Positions 46,321 to 59,172 of a stretch of 64,000 nt of DNA are shown in pieces. The stretch is from Fistularia commersonii. Lineage: Eukaryota > Chordata > Actinopteri > Syngnathiformes > Fistulariidae. Each line of letters starts with the position of its first letter. Position 1 is the first letter of the stretch. The stretch spans positions 3,014,001 through 3,078,000 of the forward strand of contig JBBMNZ010000016.1 in assembly GCA_037954325.1 (NCBI GenBank), in the 5' to 3' direction. The position numbers and the translations under genes are program-made. Below the pieces are notes generated by a model. The model saw only the letters and a program-made list of their open reading frames with translations. It had not been told where the DNA came from and did not search any database.

Positions 46321-49029
46321 AACGCCTTGGATGCTGCATGTATATATGCATATATGAATACAACTAGAACTTCTGTGAGCTTGTCTATCTTTGTTTTAAT
46401 TCACCATTAATGGAAAAAATACAAGACAAAAGAATAATTCTACTCCCATTGCATTCTCATTTCTGCAATAATGGGACAGAAAAGGGGATAGGTTGACCAA
46501 AAACCTGAAAACACAAATCCTCCAGACCTGATTGCCGAATGACTAAAAAACAAAGTAACAAACAAACACAGACAAAACACAGTTGTTAAATATTCAATAT
46601 CCCTGCTTTATCACGTATCGCTTTATCATTTTTCCTCAAGAGAATACTCAAGTCACACATCAGTATCTCACCTTAATTTTTTTGAAGCAGTATGATCCAA
46701 TACAATGAAATAATCCCAGCATTATAATCCTGTAGGAGTACATAGCAGTAACTTGGAAATAATAAAACTCAATTTATTTTTACCTTATTTTTTCTCGACC
46801 CGAATGTCTCCTTAAACATCAGAAGATTAGGTGTGAATCAGAGACACTTATTTCCTCCCAGGTTATTCTTTTCTCTTCAGTAGATACCTGTAAACCCAGT
46901 AACATTAAACTATTCTTGAACAGGATTGTGCTTTCCTTTAAACTAGAACTTCATTTAACCTCTGCTGTAAAAAAAAATGATATAAATATAACATAAGGCC
47001 TACATAATAGGACCATGCTTTGGTCTACCTTTTTGGGCTTAAACCTTAACATGCACAGTAATTATTATGAAATTGTGGCTTGAAAACTGAAGGTGTTTTG
47101 TTTGAGATGTAAATTGTACTTTTTTATTGCTGTTGGTAAATGCATTAACAGAATAGCAAAGGCAGTTTCATACTTTTTTACTTATTTGAAACATGGAAAT
47201 ATATTTTTCTTGAAATTGTTCTGTTGAATTACAACTGTTGCAAATTATCCAGCCCTGAGTGTTGTATGCATGAGTAACATCCAACATAGAATGTGTATTA
47301 TGGTGCTGAGATGCAAATCATTAGTTGTTTATATTCGGATGGAAGTCATAAATTCTTGTTCTGTAAATCTACCCTCGTTCAAATGGGGGTGGTGCACAAT
47401 TTAAGTTAGTGGATTGATAAGCAAACAGGAAGTGGAACTTATATCTCTAACACTCCATAAGGTCTCAAGTTGTTTGTTGCTTTTTCAAACAATTTTTTTG
47501 GGAGGATGAAACCGAATTACTTTTGTTACTGTATTAAAGCAGCAGTGGCAGGGCCCCCATGATGATTTTGGAATGTTCACTGGTTTTATTTATTTATGCT
47601 TTATTAACACCAAAATGGACGTTTCTAGACAGGGATATATTTTATATTTTTTTCAGATTTTTCCAGTTCTACATGAGCTTCAGATATTCATTTACAATGT
47701 ATTGGGCTCAGTGCAAGTAAATCAACACCTCAGATGGAACAAATAGGCCAGATGTAAGAAGAGGGTTTTCTTGCTGATTTAATGAGGATGAACTGAACCT
47801 TCTATTACTTAAATAAGCTTTTAGGATAATAGAACATAATGGCTCAACAATATGCTTGTATTGATGAGTTATTGTCAAAAATATTCAAAAGTGATAACAC
47901 CAGGCAAATATTGTCATATCTATCTGTTCCATATTTTCCACACATTGCCTTGTTTATTTATTTAACCATTTTTATTTTATTCAATTTCATAATATCTTAT
48001 TTATCTTGTCTTATTGTAGTTTTATGTCTCAGAATACCTTGTACTATATTTTGCCTGTGTCTGTAAATATAATAATGTAAATAAAATGTCCACATGAGGA
48101 AAAAACTGAACTGTTCAAAAAATTTTCTACCAACAAAGTTAAACTGGAACAACTGGTCCTCAGGGCTGTAGCTGCTGGTCCCTGTTCCTCCATCCCCTGC
48201 TACCGACTCTGTTGTGGGAAAACAGTGGGGAATATGATCGAAACAAAGAATACCACATCAAGCAATTATTGTTCCTTAAGATAAGCACGATGTAAAGAAG
48301 GTGAAGTGAACTTGAGAAAAGTCTTAGTTGCATTTTTCTCAAAACATTTTATTATACTTGCAGAAAAAGTGCAAGGAGGCATGGATAACAATCCCAAACT
48401 GGCGCCCACCTATAATTATGATATAAGTACAAAGACAATTTTGCCACTCTAAAGGGAGAGGGGGAGTGTAGGTGTATTAATTCCTATTTCCTTCTGCTTC
48501 CTCAATTTGGAAGTTCAGTTATAAAAATAAACCCCCCACACACACGCAAAGAAAAAAAACAAGAACTGTCACATTGACTGATGCCAATCGTATGTAGCAT
48601 CTGTGTTCCCACTACTGCTCCCCATAGTATATGCCACACTGTGGCAATGTGGGAAACTGACAGTGTCAATTTATCAGAACAAAAGCATTGCACATCTTTG
48701 GGCCCTGGAGACTAAAATCATTCCACCCCCACCAGTACCTGTATCTAAACAGAATATAGGACATTCACAGCACCAGAAATAGAAGATTCAGTCACAATTA
48801 TCATTTTTGAATGTATCCCCTCCAGTCAAAACTTAGTGTTTCACTTGAGGAGTTATTACTGCACTTTTATTGGAAACTTTCTTCAAGTAAACAATTGAAT
48901 TAGGTGGGAAGAGAGAGGAATCAAGTCACCATTCTGCTGAGGTTGGACTGTTAAAATCTTTGAGAAACACACATATATATATTTCAGTTCTAACTGTCCC
49001 ATATTATTCCTTCTGGTGGTATTTGTTCC
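46321..49029. other. No gene recognised
   Basis: AT-rich; the section 48120-48760 is somewhat more complex but without recognisable coding or repeat identity. Frames of 60-75 codons look like chance. Confidence 0.35.
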
Positions 49030-49300
49030 CATGTCACAGCAAGAAGGTTTTTGGTTTGGTTTGATAGGGCTCTTTCTGTGGTGTTTGCACGGTCTTTCAA
49101 TGCCTTAGTTGGTTTCCATCCACAATCCAAAAGCATGCTGTAGCTAAATTGAAGACTCTGAATGGCTTGCAAGTGTGAAAGAGTGTAAATGGCTAAATTA
49201 GACTATATATGGCCCCTGTGTCTGCTGAGGGAGTGGTCCAGGGTGTTTCAGCCTTAACCCAATGGCAAGAGTGATTGGGGGAGCCCCACTCCTATCCTAA
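49030..49300 (+). mobile_element. tRNA-headed short repeat, decayed fragment
   Basis: Blocks in order match the body of the 11059-11380 family: TTCTGTGGTGTTTGCACGG, 'ggtttccatccacaatcc', AAAGCATGCTGTAGCTAAAT with 'tgaagactctgaatgg', 'tggtccagggtgtttcag', and 'cccaatggcaagagtg'. The tRNA-like head and the GATG tail are lost. Confidence 0.6.
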
Positions 49301-49363
49301 GTGTAGAATAAACAGTCCACACAATTAATTGATGTTTCATCTTATTCTTTAGTGGTACATTTG

Positions 49364-49370
<7 letters not shown>

Positions 49371-49460
<90 letters not shown>
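49371..49460. repeat. (GT)45 microsatellite
   Basis: Uninterrupted 90-bp GT tract. Any frame across it is an artefact. Confidence 0.98.
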
Positions 49461-49461
<1 letters not shown>

Positions 49462-50559
49462 GCTTTTCAGGTGTCTGATCTCCTCCTTTCCACCATTGCA
49501 AACTATATACACTTGGTAAGTATTGTACGTCCTTCTTCACTCTCAAGCATATAGTCCTTGCTTAGTTTGCTTTCAGTATTGAAGTTTCAATGTTTGTATT
49601 AGTAAATGGCATTTAATTGTACTGGTACTTGTACATTGTCTTTTTTTGTTTTTACTCTATATTTGTTTGGTATGAACAATCATTTCAAAAATAACCAACT
49701 AAAAGTATGTGCTCTATGCCCTGTGCCTGTCCCATTTATCAAATGTTTGTCAAATGATTTTTTTTTTTGTTTTGCCCTAGAAAGTTTTGTGTATTTTTTA
49801 AAGGTGTAAAATATTGATTTTTTTTTTTTTTTTTTGTCAAATTGATTTCTTTTAAATATTTTGAACAGGAATTGAGTCATTAGCTTTATTTGCACAGGAT
49901 TCGGCACTAAGAATTTTCCTTAATCTTGAGCAGTGATGATTTTTTAATTGTGATTTTTACAATCACGAACACAAAGCATTAATTACCTTGCTTTTTTTGG
50001 CTTTTCCTACCATGTACAAACATCATAAACACAGGTGATTCAGGCAATGAGTTGATACGATTTTTCATTATCCCGTTCAAGGAGTAATACGTAATAGAAA
50101 GGGAATTCATAATTTATGACTATATTTCCCAGTGAAACTATGATTGTTTTCTTTTTTTTCTCAAGTCTTTGGTTGAGGTGGTTTTAATCTAGACCTGCAT
50201 GTTGCATTCACAGCTAATGGAGACAAAAAAAAAACACCCCACCAAAACAAAGAACATCTTTAATTATAAGTGTGATGATTATTAAAAGTCGACACTCAAG
50301 TTGTCTCATTAAACAAGCTTACAGTGAGTGCTCTGTTTTAAATTAAATTAGATATTCCTAGGAATGTTAAACATTTTCTTCTTCTTGGGGATAGCATAAT
50401 ATGCTGTACCTGCAGACATTTGACAGAAGATGACTTAAACTGTAGCTCCATAGCAAACGCTGTTTAAAAATACAGCATTTTATAGGTTGTTCTCATGCCA
50501 TCTTGCTTATCTAAGAGCATGATGACATAAGACAAAATCAATAACATTGATATTCATCT
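49461..50559. other. No gene recognised; poly(T) runs
   Basis: AT-rich sequence with T-runs at about 49759 and 49818-49836. No recognisable feature. Confidence 0.35.
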
Positions 50560-50720
50560 GGTCATAGCCCATGACCCATATTGACAAAGTGGAAAATATA
50601 CTCTTTTGTAAAGTTTTGCAACATTACACAAGAATGCAGACTATTAAATAACTACTTGGCAGAACCCCCTTTAACAGCAATTTCAGTGTTCCCGGGAATA
50701 TTTCTACAAACTTGTTCGGC
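50560..50720. mobile_element. Possible Tc1-like transposon terminal fragment
   Basis: The segment TTGACAAAGTGGAAAATATA, then 'ttttgtaaagttttgcaac', then TTGGCAGAACCCCCTTTAAC and AGCAATTTCAGTGTTCC resembles the terminal and antisense-transposase leader of a widespread vertebrate Tc1-like family. It is short and diverged, so the call is weak. Confidence 0.35.
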
Positions 50721-51469
50721 CTGAAACCAGATCTACTCTGCTTTTAAGATAATTATATTATTTGTGCTTATTCATAGAATAAGACAGACACATTCATAAG
50801 CATTCTGTTCATCAGTTTTATTCATTTGTGGTAACATGAATTCTCACATAAACTTTGCCACCTTTTTTTTTTACACATGCATCTGCCCGAGATATACAGA
50901 TAGCAAATAGCAATAGTGGTTGCTTTTCCCATTTTGACATGGCCTCTTGGTTAAAGACTGCTGATGTTCGTTCATTACATAGATGTGTGAATGAAGAAAG
51001 ACTGACAGTTAGAGATGGCTGGGTGAGGAACGATGACTCAAGATATTTTTTCAGTATGTTTTCGAACTGTGGACAGAGTGAAGTCAAGAGTAATAACTGA
51101 CTTCAAGTGTTCATCACTCTCCACATATGAGCCAACAGGACTCCAAAAATTCTTAAAGTATCAATACAGGGTTTTGTTCTGTCTTTCACAATATCAATAA
51201 ACAGAGTCTGACCTTTTGTCATTACACATTAATTAATCACACATTTAAACACACTGCTTCCAGATTTGTATTGTGCAAGACATGAGAATAAACACATTTC
51301 CTATTACAAATTAAAAATCAAAAAAATTAAAATCAGTCATGGTTAAAAAAATATTAGTAAATTATTATGAACCTTAAAATATTGTCTCATAAATGATATG
51401 AGCTTGATGAAATACACACATTCTCATTGAATGTTTTTGGGCTAAACTCATTATTAATGTGCAAGCATA
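50721..51469. other. No gene recognised
   Basis: AT-rich. Two overlapping antisense frames at 50818-51100 are chance shadows of each other. Confidence 0.35.
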
Positions 51470-52279
51470 TCATATTTTTCGCACTATAAGGAGCAATTAT
51501 CGGCCGTGCGCCTTATAATCCAGTGCGCCTTATGCATGAATTCTTGTTGTGCCCACTGACCTCGAACCAATTTTATGTGGTAAATTGTGCTCAAAAATCA
51601 GCCAAAATGTTTTAGTGCGACTTTGGTAAGCAATGAAGCCACTCCGCTTGATTGATTGTCGGACCATCCCATCTGAGACAGGGATGTTGTGTTGAAGTCG
51701 GTCCTTGGTTGATTATGGGTTGCAACGTCAGACAACATTAGATAGGTAATTATGTCGTGCTGAAATACAATGTTGGTCCAACCTCACACAAACTTCAAGC
51801 AACAATAAACCAATCAGAGAACAGTACGTAGTACGCTTACCTCCGCCACTTTTCCCAGTATGTTCTGTGCTTCAACATATTACTGTACATTCGCGTGTAT
51901 GGGGACCCCCAGAAATGGCACCTATTAAGAGACATGCTTACAAAGCAGAATTCAGACTCAAGGCTATCAGTCTTGCAGTAGATCATGGGAATAGAGAAGC
52001 TGCAAAAGAATTCAACATTAATTAATCAAAGGTATGGAAGAGGAGGAAGCAAGCAGATGAACTGTGGCAAGTAAGGGAGACCAAACAGAGTTTCTGAGGG
52101 AACAAAGCAAGATGAATGAGATGAATAAAGTTTGATGTAACTGACTGTTTTGCTTTGCTTTATATACCGCATGTTTTATCATGTGCCTTATAACGCTGTG
52201 CGCCTTTTGTATGAAAATAGACCTGGTCATTAATATTGTGTCTTATAATGTGGTGCGCTTTATAGTCCGCAAAATACAG
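51470..52279 (+). mobile_element. pogo/Tigger-like DNA transposon, non-autonomous deletion copy
   Basis: Terminal inverted repeats are recognisable: CATATTTTTCGCACTATAAG on the left, and CTGTATTTTGCGGACTATAA when the right end is read in reverse complement. TA lies at both outer edges (51468-51469 and 52280-52281). Both ends carry repeated GTGCGCCTTATAA words. The interior keeps a 5' region and the first part of a transposase gene but no DDE domain. The 'CTATAAGGCGCAC' terminal style belongs to a vertebrate pogo/Tigger-type family. A second copy in the opposite orientation lies at 55603-56090. Confidence 0.75.
51915..52025 (+). pseudogene. pogo-like transposase N-terminus, 36 codons then stop
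   Basis: From the ATG at 51915 the frame reads MAPIKRHAYKAEFRLKAISL followed by AVDHGNREAAKEFNIN and a TAA at 52023-52025. This is the start of the helix-turn-helix DNA-binding region of a pogo-type transposase. After the stop the same frame continues recognisably (KVWKRRKQADELW) before the sequence runs into the right end. The stop and the missing catalytic domain make it a pseudogene. Without a host gene context, domestication is not suggested. Confidence 0.7.
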
Positions 52280-52779
52280 TAGTTTAAACAGAAATCATTG
52301 TCTCAACATAAATCTGGCCCCTTGAGTGTCACAGTTTATCTAAATCTTGAAGGAGACTTTGTGAATGCTTGTAAATTACCTTCAACATCCACCAAGGTTG
52401 TGCAGGGTTTAAATCTGGACTTTGAAAGAGTCTGTAACTGCATTGTTTAAATGTGTACATAGGGTCACTATCTCGCAAAAAAGATTTGTCTTCTGAATTG
52501 GATGTTACTTGCACTGGATTTTTTTTTGTTGAAAATGTTCTTGTGGCAACTGGACTTGAATTTTTTCACTTGAAGATGATTTTCCCCACATCCTCTTGCC
52601 GCGACAAGATTTTCGACAAGAACTCACCATGTACTGGATGACTGAGAACCTCCACAGACACTGGAGTTTTTATTATTTTATGCTTAGAACCTAGTAATAT
52701 CACAAAAGAAATATCACAAGAAATCACAAAAACATTTTTCATAAAATAAATAAAATATCCGCAGTATTGTGCATGGCTT
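52280..52779. other. No firm feature; weak transposon-like stretch
   Basis: At 52340-52430 the words GTGCAGGGTTTAAATCTGGA and CTTTG faintly resemble an antisense Tc1-type transposase segment. It is too short to call. Confidence 0.25.
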
Positions 52780-52900
52780 GGCGCGAGGGGATAGAGCAGT
52801 CGTCCTTGGGACCAAACATATCTGGTTTGATTCCGTGTTCCTCCTAGCTTGTCAGTGTTGTTGAGCAAGACACTAAACTCCTATCTTTTGCAGCTAAGTG
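52780..52900 (+). mobile_element. tRNA-derived SINE, second copy of the family nested at 18837
   Basis: Head GCTTGGCGCGAGGGGATAGA (A-box region), then 'ctggtttgattccgtgttcc' (decayed B box), then 'tgttgagcaagacactaaac' as body. The same three blocks occur in the same order on the minus strand at 18837-19077. No bounding inverted repeats are visible here. Box decay makes it unlikely to be transcribed. Confidence 0.65.
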
Positions 52901-53376
52901 GTAGTTCAGTGAATATAGAGTATTGTAGAATTAAAAACGATGTCGATTACAAAGAATATTCTCAAACCTGGTCTCTCTTGCCTAATTTACTTTCATCTTT
53001 GTCATAGTCTAAAAAAATAAGAAAATATTCAAAGAGCTGCTCTGTTATTATTAGGTTGTGGTGCTGTAAACATTGATTGAAATGTCTTCCAGGACTTTTA
53101 TAATAGATAAAAGCAATTCATGAGAAAGTTCTATTAGACCTCATCAGTGCATGTTAAATATGCATAAGGTGCATTAGTTAAGCCGGCTGACTCTGTCTTT
53201 ATCTGCCGATTAGCTGTCTCCCTGTGTCTAATAAGCTGCTAATAACTCTTATAGTCACATCAACATCATGTTTGTATGTCCTGATAACACTAATTGTGCT
53301 CTGTAAAATTGATTTTAGATACACTCTCTGTAATATTCCATTCATGCTTACATCGGATGATTTAATGAAGCAGTCT

Positions 53377-53407
<31 letters not shown>

Positions 53408-53839
53408 AGCTCTGAAGGATATTTAATCATAATTGGAGGATGGTATAGCTTTAAAGAGCACAGTTACATACAATACAATAATATGATACAACAGAAAGTG
53501 ATAATTTAGCTGAACTTTTTACACATGCACATACACATATACACACAAACAGTATGTAATTCATGCAATGAAAGTTTTTTGTGCAAATATTCAATGGGCA
53601 ATGTGGCACTCTTAAAATGCTGTGAAGTGAAAAAGTTTTCTTTATACTACTACTTACTAAAACATGTGCATTTTCTCATTCAGTTAGTTAAAATACTGTC
53701 ATCGGAATACATTTGAAACAGAATACTGTGAACAGACAAAAGCAAAATACATCATGTGAGTGCTAATGATGACACAAGCCAAGTCAGATACTGAAATATA
53801 ATATTTTCAAATGGCAGTCATATGGGTGCCCTATCCTCA
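52901..53839. other. No gene recognised
   Basis: AT-rich with T-runs near 53389-53408. No recognised feature. Confidence 0.35.
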
Positions 53840-54152
53840 CTGGAGGGTTAACCCCCCCCCCATTTTATCATTTTCATTTATCCTTACTACTGGGCTACAA
53901 GTAGTGTACAGCCTGGCCTGGTTGCCATTTGACAGTGGCACAACCATTTCTTATTCACACAGATGGACAATTTTGTCTTTCATTAAGGTTCAGCATATTT
54001 GTCGACTGTGTGGGGAATCCTGACAACTCAGAGAGAGCCCACAGGGAAAGCATTTGAACTCCATGCAGAAGGACCCAGTTGGAATCACACCAGGAAACTT
54101 GTTGCTGTGAGCTGGAAATGCAAAGCACTTAACCATATTGCCACCAGTTCCA
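53840..54152 (-). mobile_element. tRNA-headed short repeat, decayed copy
   Basis: Read on the minus strand it starts GGTGGCAATATGGTTAAGTG (head) and CAGCTCACAGCAACAAG. It continues with GGGTCCTTCTGCATGGAGTT and 'ctctctctgagttgtcaggattccc', and ends near 'ccaggccaggctgtacacta'. This is the same order as at 11059-11380. The GATG tail is absent and a C-run lies at its low end. Confidence 0.62.
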
Positions 54153-55195
54153 TCATGTTTTATTCCTGTTAGATTAATTTAAAACATCTCTGGAATGTAA
54201 GAACCAATAGCTGAGTACAAACAGTTCAGAATTTGAAAAGTTTCACTGATTTTAACATGTGAAAAAGGAAGCTCATACAAAATTCAACTCTCAAAAAATT
54301 TACAGTATGTGCATCACAATGCTTTACATTAACCCCTGGGGGTTGTGCAGTGCTTTCTGTCACTTCAGTACATAATATCTAATTGTTGGTCTGTCAAGAT
54401 CTTTAGTTTATATGTGCTGTATGCATTTTTCAAAAGCATGCATGGCAGTTATTTCTTTGTGGTTTCTTTGTCATTGTTTTGTAAAAAAATTGCCATGGAA
54501 ACGATACAGTTCATTTTTTTTAGAAGCAACGAGTGTCAGGGTCAACAATGGCGCTAAGATTTTTTCAGAGCTGTGTGAATGTTTCAAGGTCTCTGCTAAT
54601 TTCTTTACTGTATTTCTGTTGGCTCTCACCTCTTAGTCATCTGTTGTCGAATTAGAATTATGGAAACCAGGTGATTTTTTTCTCAGCAGTTGTTAACTGC
54701 TTGTCTACCTGGTGATCACCTATAAAAAAATACTACTGTAATATGCTGCAAGTTTACTTAAAAAACAAATCCCTTCAAGGCAAGACTCTTTTGGCTTTTT
54801 ATGAAAGACACATATTTGAATTGGTTAACTTCTGTAGTGAATTTCATATTTCTGAAATTGGTGAAAGTAAACAGTAAAGTATGCTATTTGTAAAAGGATA
54901 TGAAAAAAACATTAATCATTGGATATCATTTTTTTTGCTTATTAAGTAACCATGGGCTAGAAAATGGAACTGAACAACAAAGAAAAACTTTTAGTTATTG
55001 TGCTAAACAGGACAGAATACATCTTGCAAATCTCATTGTAATAGTCTTACTATCTATACGTTTCACATTTTCTGTTTCAATATTGAGAAACCAGAGAAGC
55101 ACAAAAACACACATATCAATGCAGTGCACACAAAGGATCCTTCAAAAGTGACATACAGCAATGACATGTTAAAAAAAGTGCAATAAGTTATATTG
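54153..55195. other. No gene recognised
   Basis: AT-rich. Overlapping frames at 54345-54636 show no domain. Confidence 0.35.
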
Positions 55196-55361
55196 CCCTG
55201 AATGAGTGAGTGAATGGTTGTTTGTCTATATTTGTGGCCCTGCTATTGACTGGCAACCAGTCCAGGGTGTACCCCATCTCTCGCCCAATAACAGCTGGGA
55301 TAGGCTCCAGCATCCCCCGCGACCCTGAGTGCAGGATAAGTGGCAGAAGATGGATGGATGG
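55196..55361 (+). mobile_element. tRNA-headed short repeat, 3' part with intact tail
   Basis: Begins with AATGAGTGAGTGAATGGTTG and runs through GGCCCTGCTATTGACTGGCA, CCAGTCCAGGGTGTACCCCA and GCTGGGATAGGCTCCAGCAT. It ends in CGACCCTGAGTGCAGGATAA, then GTGGCAGAAGATGGATGGATG. It is 5'-truncated, as expected for retroposition by target-primed reverse transcription, and it is the best-preserved tail of the family here. Confidence 0.78.
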
Positions 55362-55602
55362 AATTTAATCTCCACATATAACCAGTGTACTTTAAGTAAT
55401 AGTTGCTTCTTTTAGCTAAATACCACTCTTGGATTTTGATGCTTACATTTTCCTCTATGCTTTTCTACCTGAAAATCCAGCATGGATGCATCTGTCGGTA
55501 AAACCACTTTATAGGGGACTCGTAGAAAACGGTGGAACATGGACCTAAAACTTGTCTCCTTTAAGTTCAATGACTTTCAGTACTCATTTATTTAAATAAT
55601 AT

Positions 55603-56090
55603 GACCGTATTTTGCAGACCATAAGGTGCACCGCATTATAAGATACACTGTCAACAAACAGGCTATTTTAAGTCATAAGACGCACCGCGTTATAAGGCGC
55701 ATGATAAAACATTTGGTACACAAGCATGTTCTTTAACAGGTGCCATTTTTGGGCGTCCCCATACACACAAATGTACAGTAATATGTTGAAGCACAGTATG
55801 TACAGGTATTACAAAAAGTGGCGGAGGTAAGCATACTACGCACTGTTCTCTGATTGGTTAATGTTGCCAGCGATAGCGGACACCTGAAGTTAGAATGAAG
55901 TTAGAACAACATTGTATTCCAGCACAACATAAATAGTTATCTAACGTTGTCTGACGTTGCAACCTATATTCAACCAAGGACTGGCTTTAATACAGCGTCC
56001 CTGTGTCAGATGGGAATGGTTTAACAATCTATCAAGCAGAGGAGCTTCGTTGCTTACTAAAGTCGCCCTAAAACATTTTGATAGATTTTT
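55603..56090 (-). mobile_element. pogo/Tigger-like fragment, inverted relative to the 51470 copy
   Basis: On the minus strand this matches the 51470-52279 element from its 5' region (CTCTGATTGGTTAATGTTG at 55849 is the antisense of that copy's AACCAATCAGAG segment) through the transposase ATG (55744-55746, reading MAPVKEHA) to the right inverted repeat at about 55603. The coding region is cut after about eight codons and joined to the right end. The left terminal repeat is missing because homology stops near 56090, where Rex3 sequence begins. Confidence 0.75.
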
Positions 56091-57625
56091 GGAGATTACA
56101 GTCCAATAAAACCAACAGAACCACACAATCTGTAAATCGTAGAGACCCAATTCGGAGGTCACCATACTGGATCCCCTCAACACTCTGGCTGTGCCTAGAA
56201 ATTTTGTCCATGAAAGTTATGAACACAATTGGTCACAAAGGACAGCACTGGAGTTCAACCCTCACTGGAAATAAGTCCGACTTACAACAAGCAATACGAA
56301 CCATGCTCTGGCACTGGTCATACAAGAATGTCAGGGTTCAGTACCCCATACTCCCGGAACACCCGCCACAGTATCTCCCGTGGAGCATGGCGAATGCCTT
56401 CTCCAGGTCTACAAAACCCATGCGCCCTTAAGGACTCTGCAGAGGATGTAGAGTTGGTCCACTGTTCCATGGCCTGGGCTAAAAACCACATGACCCTTGC
56501 TGGATCTGAGGTTTAGTGACCCTTCGGACCCTCCTCTCCAGCACCCCTGAGTAGACTTTTCATGGGAGGTTAAGGAGTGTGATCCCCCTGTTGTTGGAAC
56601 ACCAGCCCAGTCTGTCAATCCAGTGGCACTGCCCCTGCCTTCCACACGATGCTTCAGAGGTGTGTCAGCCAGGACAGCCCCACAAGATCCAGAGCCTTAA
56701 GGAACTCAGGGTAGATCTCATCTAGTTATGGGGCTCTACCCTGAGGAGCTTTCTGACTACCTTGGCAAATTCAGCCCAGTAAACAAGATAGTCCACCTCA
56801 GAGTCCCCTGACTTTTGCGGGCTTCCTCGCTGGAAGTTGTGCGTCATTAGGATTGAGGAGACCTTGGAAGTATCCCTTCCACCGATCCACACTGTACACA
56901 GTGTTAATAACGTACTGTTCCCCCTTCCCCTGGATGGCAGAACAGAATCTCCTAGGCGCCTTTCCGAAGGAAAATCATTTTTCGTGGCCTCAACAAACTT
57001 TTCAAACACCTGAGTTTTTGCCTCGCCAACCACCACAACTGCAGTGCCGCTTGGCTTGCCGGTATCTGTCAGTTGTCTCTGGACCCCAACAGGGCAGAAA
57101 CGCTTGGTAGGAGTCCTTCTTCAGCTTGACAGCATCCCTCACTGCTGGGGTCCGCCAATGAGTTTGGGGGTTACCATCTCAACAGGCTCTGACCACCTTA
57201 CAGCCACAACTCTGGTCTGCCGCCTCAACAACGGAGTATGGAACTTGGCCTGTTTGGACTCAATGTCCCCCGCCTCCCCCGGGATGTGGTTGACACTATG
57301 TCGGAGATGGTAGTTAAAACTCCTTTTCACTGGGGATTCTGCCAGACATTCCCAATAGACACTGCATTTGGGTGTGCCACGTCTGACTGGCATCCTCCCC
57401 CAGCATTGGAGCCAGCTCATCACCAGGTGGTCACCACCCCCCTCTTCATCCTAGTGTTCTGCACATGCAGCCTCAAGTCCAATGATACGAAAGTCGATCA
57501 TTGAACCGCGGCATAAGGTGTGCTGGTGCTAAGTGCACATGTGCACCTGAACATTTGAACGTAGTGTTTGGTATGAACAGTACGTCCAGTAGCAGAACAC
57601 AGCTTGGGTTCAGATAGGGGGGACT
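56091..57625 (-). mobile_element. Rex3 fragment, truncated at both ends
   Basis: Minus-strand Rex3 sequence from mid-RT to EN. The block TTGGTCACAAAGGACAGCAC corresponds to a conserved RT segment much used to amplify Rex3 in fish. Coding pieces include 56722-57036 (EN-RT linker) and 57139-57423 (SWLQCWGRMPVRRGTPKCSV, matching the same block in the 31999-34905 copy). It lacks the 3' GATG tail and RT C-terminal part (low side) and the EN N-terminus (high side). The low end abuts the pogo-like fragment. Confidence 0.83.
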
Positions 57626-58964
57626 GTTTGGAAAGTTACCCTGGGAGGTGTTACCCTTATTATCGAAGAAAAGAAATAAACAAAACAAAATGGAACCTGC
57701 TCGTTTCAAGTTTTGAAAAGGTTTTCATATTTGCTATGTTTATCTGCCTTCTTGCACACATTGTGCTGGAGCTGAGAGGTATGTAGAATGCTGCAGAGCA
57801 CAATTTAGAATGCTGGCCATGTCAGCTTTAATCTTTGTCAGTGAATCAAAGCTCTGTGGTATCTGGCAGGACCCACCCACATCAATCAATTCAGCAGAAA
57901 ATTATATGAGGTTGGTCTTGCTTATGATACAGCAGTTACAAGCATAGTTTACTTTTTACTGTTCTGAAGACAAAAATTTAGCAATGTGTTGACATAGTAC
58001 GGGGAAAAGTGTAGATTATACTTCATGGTAGAGGATAGAGTGCGTGTAACTAGAGCACAGGGTAGTAAACCCCTCAACTGTGATCTTCCTTGTGAAAAGT
58101 GAATAGTAGAAAACGAGTAATTAAGGTTTAGGATGGAAAGATTAGATTAAGACAAGCCCTAGGGTGATTAAGAGGCTGATATAGATACCCGTACTTGGAT
58201 TTTTAGCCGGTCCTATGAGCAGCCTTGGATTGGTTTGGAAGCAGCAAAAACAGATAAACAGCAATAGACATGAGTCAATTAAGCCAAAGCCTTCCAAAAA
58301 CAACAAGTTTAACATGGCTTTTCAATTAATCTCCTTTGGGTGTCACCAAGGGTCATAATGCGGCAGAGTGAGCAGTGTGGAGAAAAAGATTAAATAAGGA
58401 ATCCAAACAACTGGGCAAGTGGACTAAGGCCCAAGAATTAATTCAGTCCTGTCCATACTGGACAGATGCTCTCAGTCAAGCAGAATTTCAGGACTTTGTT
58501 TTTTTCTGTTGGGCAAATCTACTGGGGTGATGTAGGATGGGTGTCACTGCCTTGCCACCTAAGCTGCCCCCCAGTTATCTAATTATATCTAATTCCTAAT
58601 TATGAAATTAAGGGTGATGGCATTTTAAATGGTGAAACTCAACATTCACATGGACTCCAATGTAGCCCCTCCAGCAGCAGGTTAGTAACACACCAGTCCC
58701 CTGCAGCTCCAGCTAGCTGTCTCCTTTGTTGTCTGCTGCTGGTCACAGTAGCTTTCTGTGCATCCTTAGTTTCCTGCTTAATGTGCAGTTAGGTTTGCCT
58801 ATCTCCATTTGTAGGCAGCAGCTGCAGATGATTAATGACAGGGTGTTTTTGTTGTTGTCTGTATTATTTTTGTGACAACTGATTCTTGATTGCGTAGAGG
58901 TACAATTAAATCCACATGAATTCCTGGAAGATTCCTCGTTTGATTCTGCCAGGGAGCTTTTTTG
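57626..58964. other. No gene recognised
   Basis: Mixed composition without a recognised repeat or coding signal. A 107-codon minus-strand frame at 58743-59066 runs into the short repeat and looks like chance. Confidence 0.35.
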
Positions 58965-59172
58965 TATGGAGTTTGCATGTTCTCCTGTATCTGCGTGGAT
59001 TTCCTCCAAGTTCTCTGTTTTCTGCCCATAATCCAGAAACATGCAGTAGATAAACTGAAGACTCAAAATTGCCCAGACATGTGAATGACAGCGTGGATTG
59101 TTGTATGGCTCTATATGTAGTTCTGTGACAGACTGAAGACCGGTCCAGGCTGTACTCCGCAGCCCAATCTAT
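58965..59172 (+). mobile_element. tRNA-headed short repeat, truncated fragment
   Basis: TGTATGGAGTTTGCATGTTC, then TCTGCGTGGATTTCCTCCAA, 'ataatccagaaacatgcag', 'cagactgaagaccggtccagg' and 'ctgtactccgcagccc' follow the body of the 11059-11380 family in order. The head and the tail are missing. Confidence 0.68.
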
